The notes beneath the pieces were generated by a model. That model saw only the letters and a list, made by a program, of their open reading frames with translations, was not told where the DNA came from and searched no databases. Source: Collimonas sp. PA-H2 (GTDB taxonomy: Bacteria > Pseudomonadota > Gammaproteobacteria > Burkholderiales > Burkholderiaceae_D). From it: a stretch of DNA of 64,000 bases. The stretch spans positions 1,860,001 through 1,924,000 of the forward strand of contig NZ_PDBX01000001.1 of NCBI RefSeq assembly GCF_002564105.1, written 5' to 3'. Below are positions 63,693 to 64,000 of the stretch, piece after piece; within the stretch, counting starts at the first letter, position 1; each line of letters begins with the position of its first letter. The position numbers and the translations under genes were made by a program.

Positions 63693-64000
63693 TCATTGTG
63701 GCGATCTGGCGGTGTCTCCGATATCGACCGTATTCTGGACTTCCATGATCAGGCCATACGAAATATGGTTGAACACGCGGAAGATGAACAGGGTACCGTA
63801 TTGTTCGTCCGGCAGCTTGACCTTCTTGTTGTGATCGGCAGGATCCTTGATGGTGCGTCCCAGGCGCGACAGCTGCAGTACCGTGCCGACGTCGATATTG
63901 TCAGCCTTGCCCTGATTGATGGTGGCGATCTGGTTCTGCGCTGCCGTGGCTACGCCGCCGTAGATAGAAACGATGCGGGCGTCGACATTGCCGGCTGGCG
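63693..64000 (-). CDS. LysM-domain protein, C-terminal part (runs off window)
   Basis: Only the last about 102 residues are inside the window; the start lies beyond 64000. The segment contains the C-terminal half of a LysM family protein: IATINQGKADNIDVGTVLQLS, which fits a peptidoglycan-binding repeat, followed by a conserved tail (YGTLFIFRVFNHISYGLIMEV) typical of the LysM protein encoded before dprA in Burkholderiales. TGA lies at 63693-63695, 107 bp before the dprA start (or 58 bp if the CTG is used). Assignment is by context and motif. Confidence 0.8.
   Translation of the reverse strand, partial: PAGNVDARIVSIYGGVATAAQNQIATINQGKADNIDVGTVLQLSRLGRTIKDPADHNKKVKLPDEQYGTLFIFRVFNHISYGLIMEVQNTVDIGDTARSPQ

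Overview
The window is chromosomal DNA of a betaproteobacterium. GC-rich coding sequence, tightly packed genes, the order LysM-dprA-smg-topB, the rhodanese-grxC-secB-gpsA block, the gpmA-envC-ctpA-moeB block and a phasin all point to Burkholderiales, most likely Oxalobacteraceae (a Collimonas-like genome; inference from gene content only). I see no prophage, integron, CRISPR array, rRNA or tRNA. The only mobile-looking element is one palindromic repeat near 58.7 kb.

Layout. 0-4 kb: end of a type II secretion cluster (gspH partial, gspG), then gpsA, an SH3-domain protein, secB, grxC and a membrane rhodanese, all on the minus strand. 4-9 kb: gpmA, an EnvC-like degenerate M23 protein, a CtpA protease and a MoeB/ThiF enzyme on the plus strand. 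9-17 kb: a Tat-exported PhoD phosphatase, a lumazine synthase behind an FMN riboswitch, a complete branched-chain amino acid ABC transporter (livKH, a livM-livG fusion, livF) and slmA. 17-25 kb: HAD nucleotidase, TraB/GumN protein, then a fatty acid desaturase, fnr and hemN. The desaturase and hemN each carry a perfect FNR box. Next come an MnmC-type oxidoreductase and a small YXWGXW protein. 25-31 kb: FAD dehydrogenase, a StbD/RelE toxin-antitoxin pair, a dihaem peroxidase translationally coupled to a lipoprotein phosphoesterase, a MarR-like regulator and a membrane protein.

31.6-39 kb: a self-contained TonB module in the unusual order exbD-tonB-receptor-exbB, followed on the same strand by a 5'-nucleotidase and a phospholipase D. 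This looks like a dedicated organophosphate or nucleotide scavenging locus and is the best candidate here for an under-described system. 39-44 kb: DODA dioxygenase, DoxX and a LysR regulator, phasin, M15 peptidase, patatin. 44-48 kb: a ferric-iron ABC transporter split over three transcription units, with an unlisted 27-residue membrane protein after the ATPase gene. 48-51 kb: hicAB, a B12-binding radical SAM protein and a DUF3717 protein. 51-57 kb: a ribose operon (rbsBACRKD) with a perfect 18-bp palindromic operator. 57-64 kb: aminotransferase, palindromic repeat, topB, smg, dprA and the C-terminus of a LysM protein.

Overall the region is mostly core genome. The interest lies in its regulation (FMN riboswitch, matched FNR promoters, mRNA hairpins at operon junctions) and in a few proteins with lost key residues (MnmC methyltransferase domain, TonB transmembrane histidine, HicA histidine).
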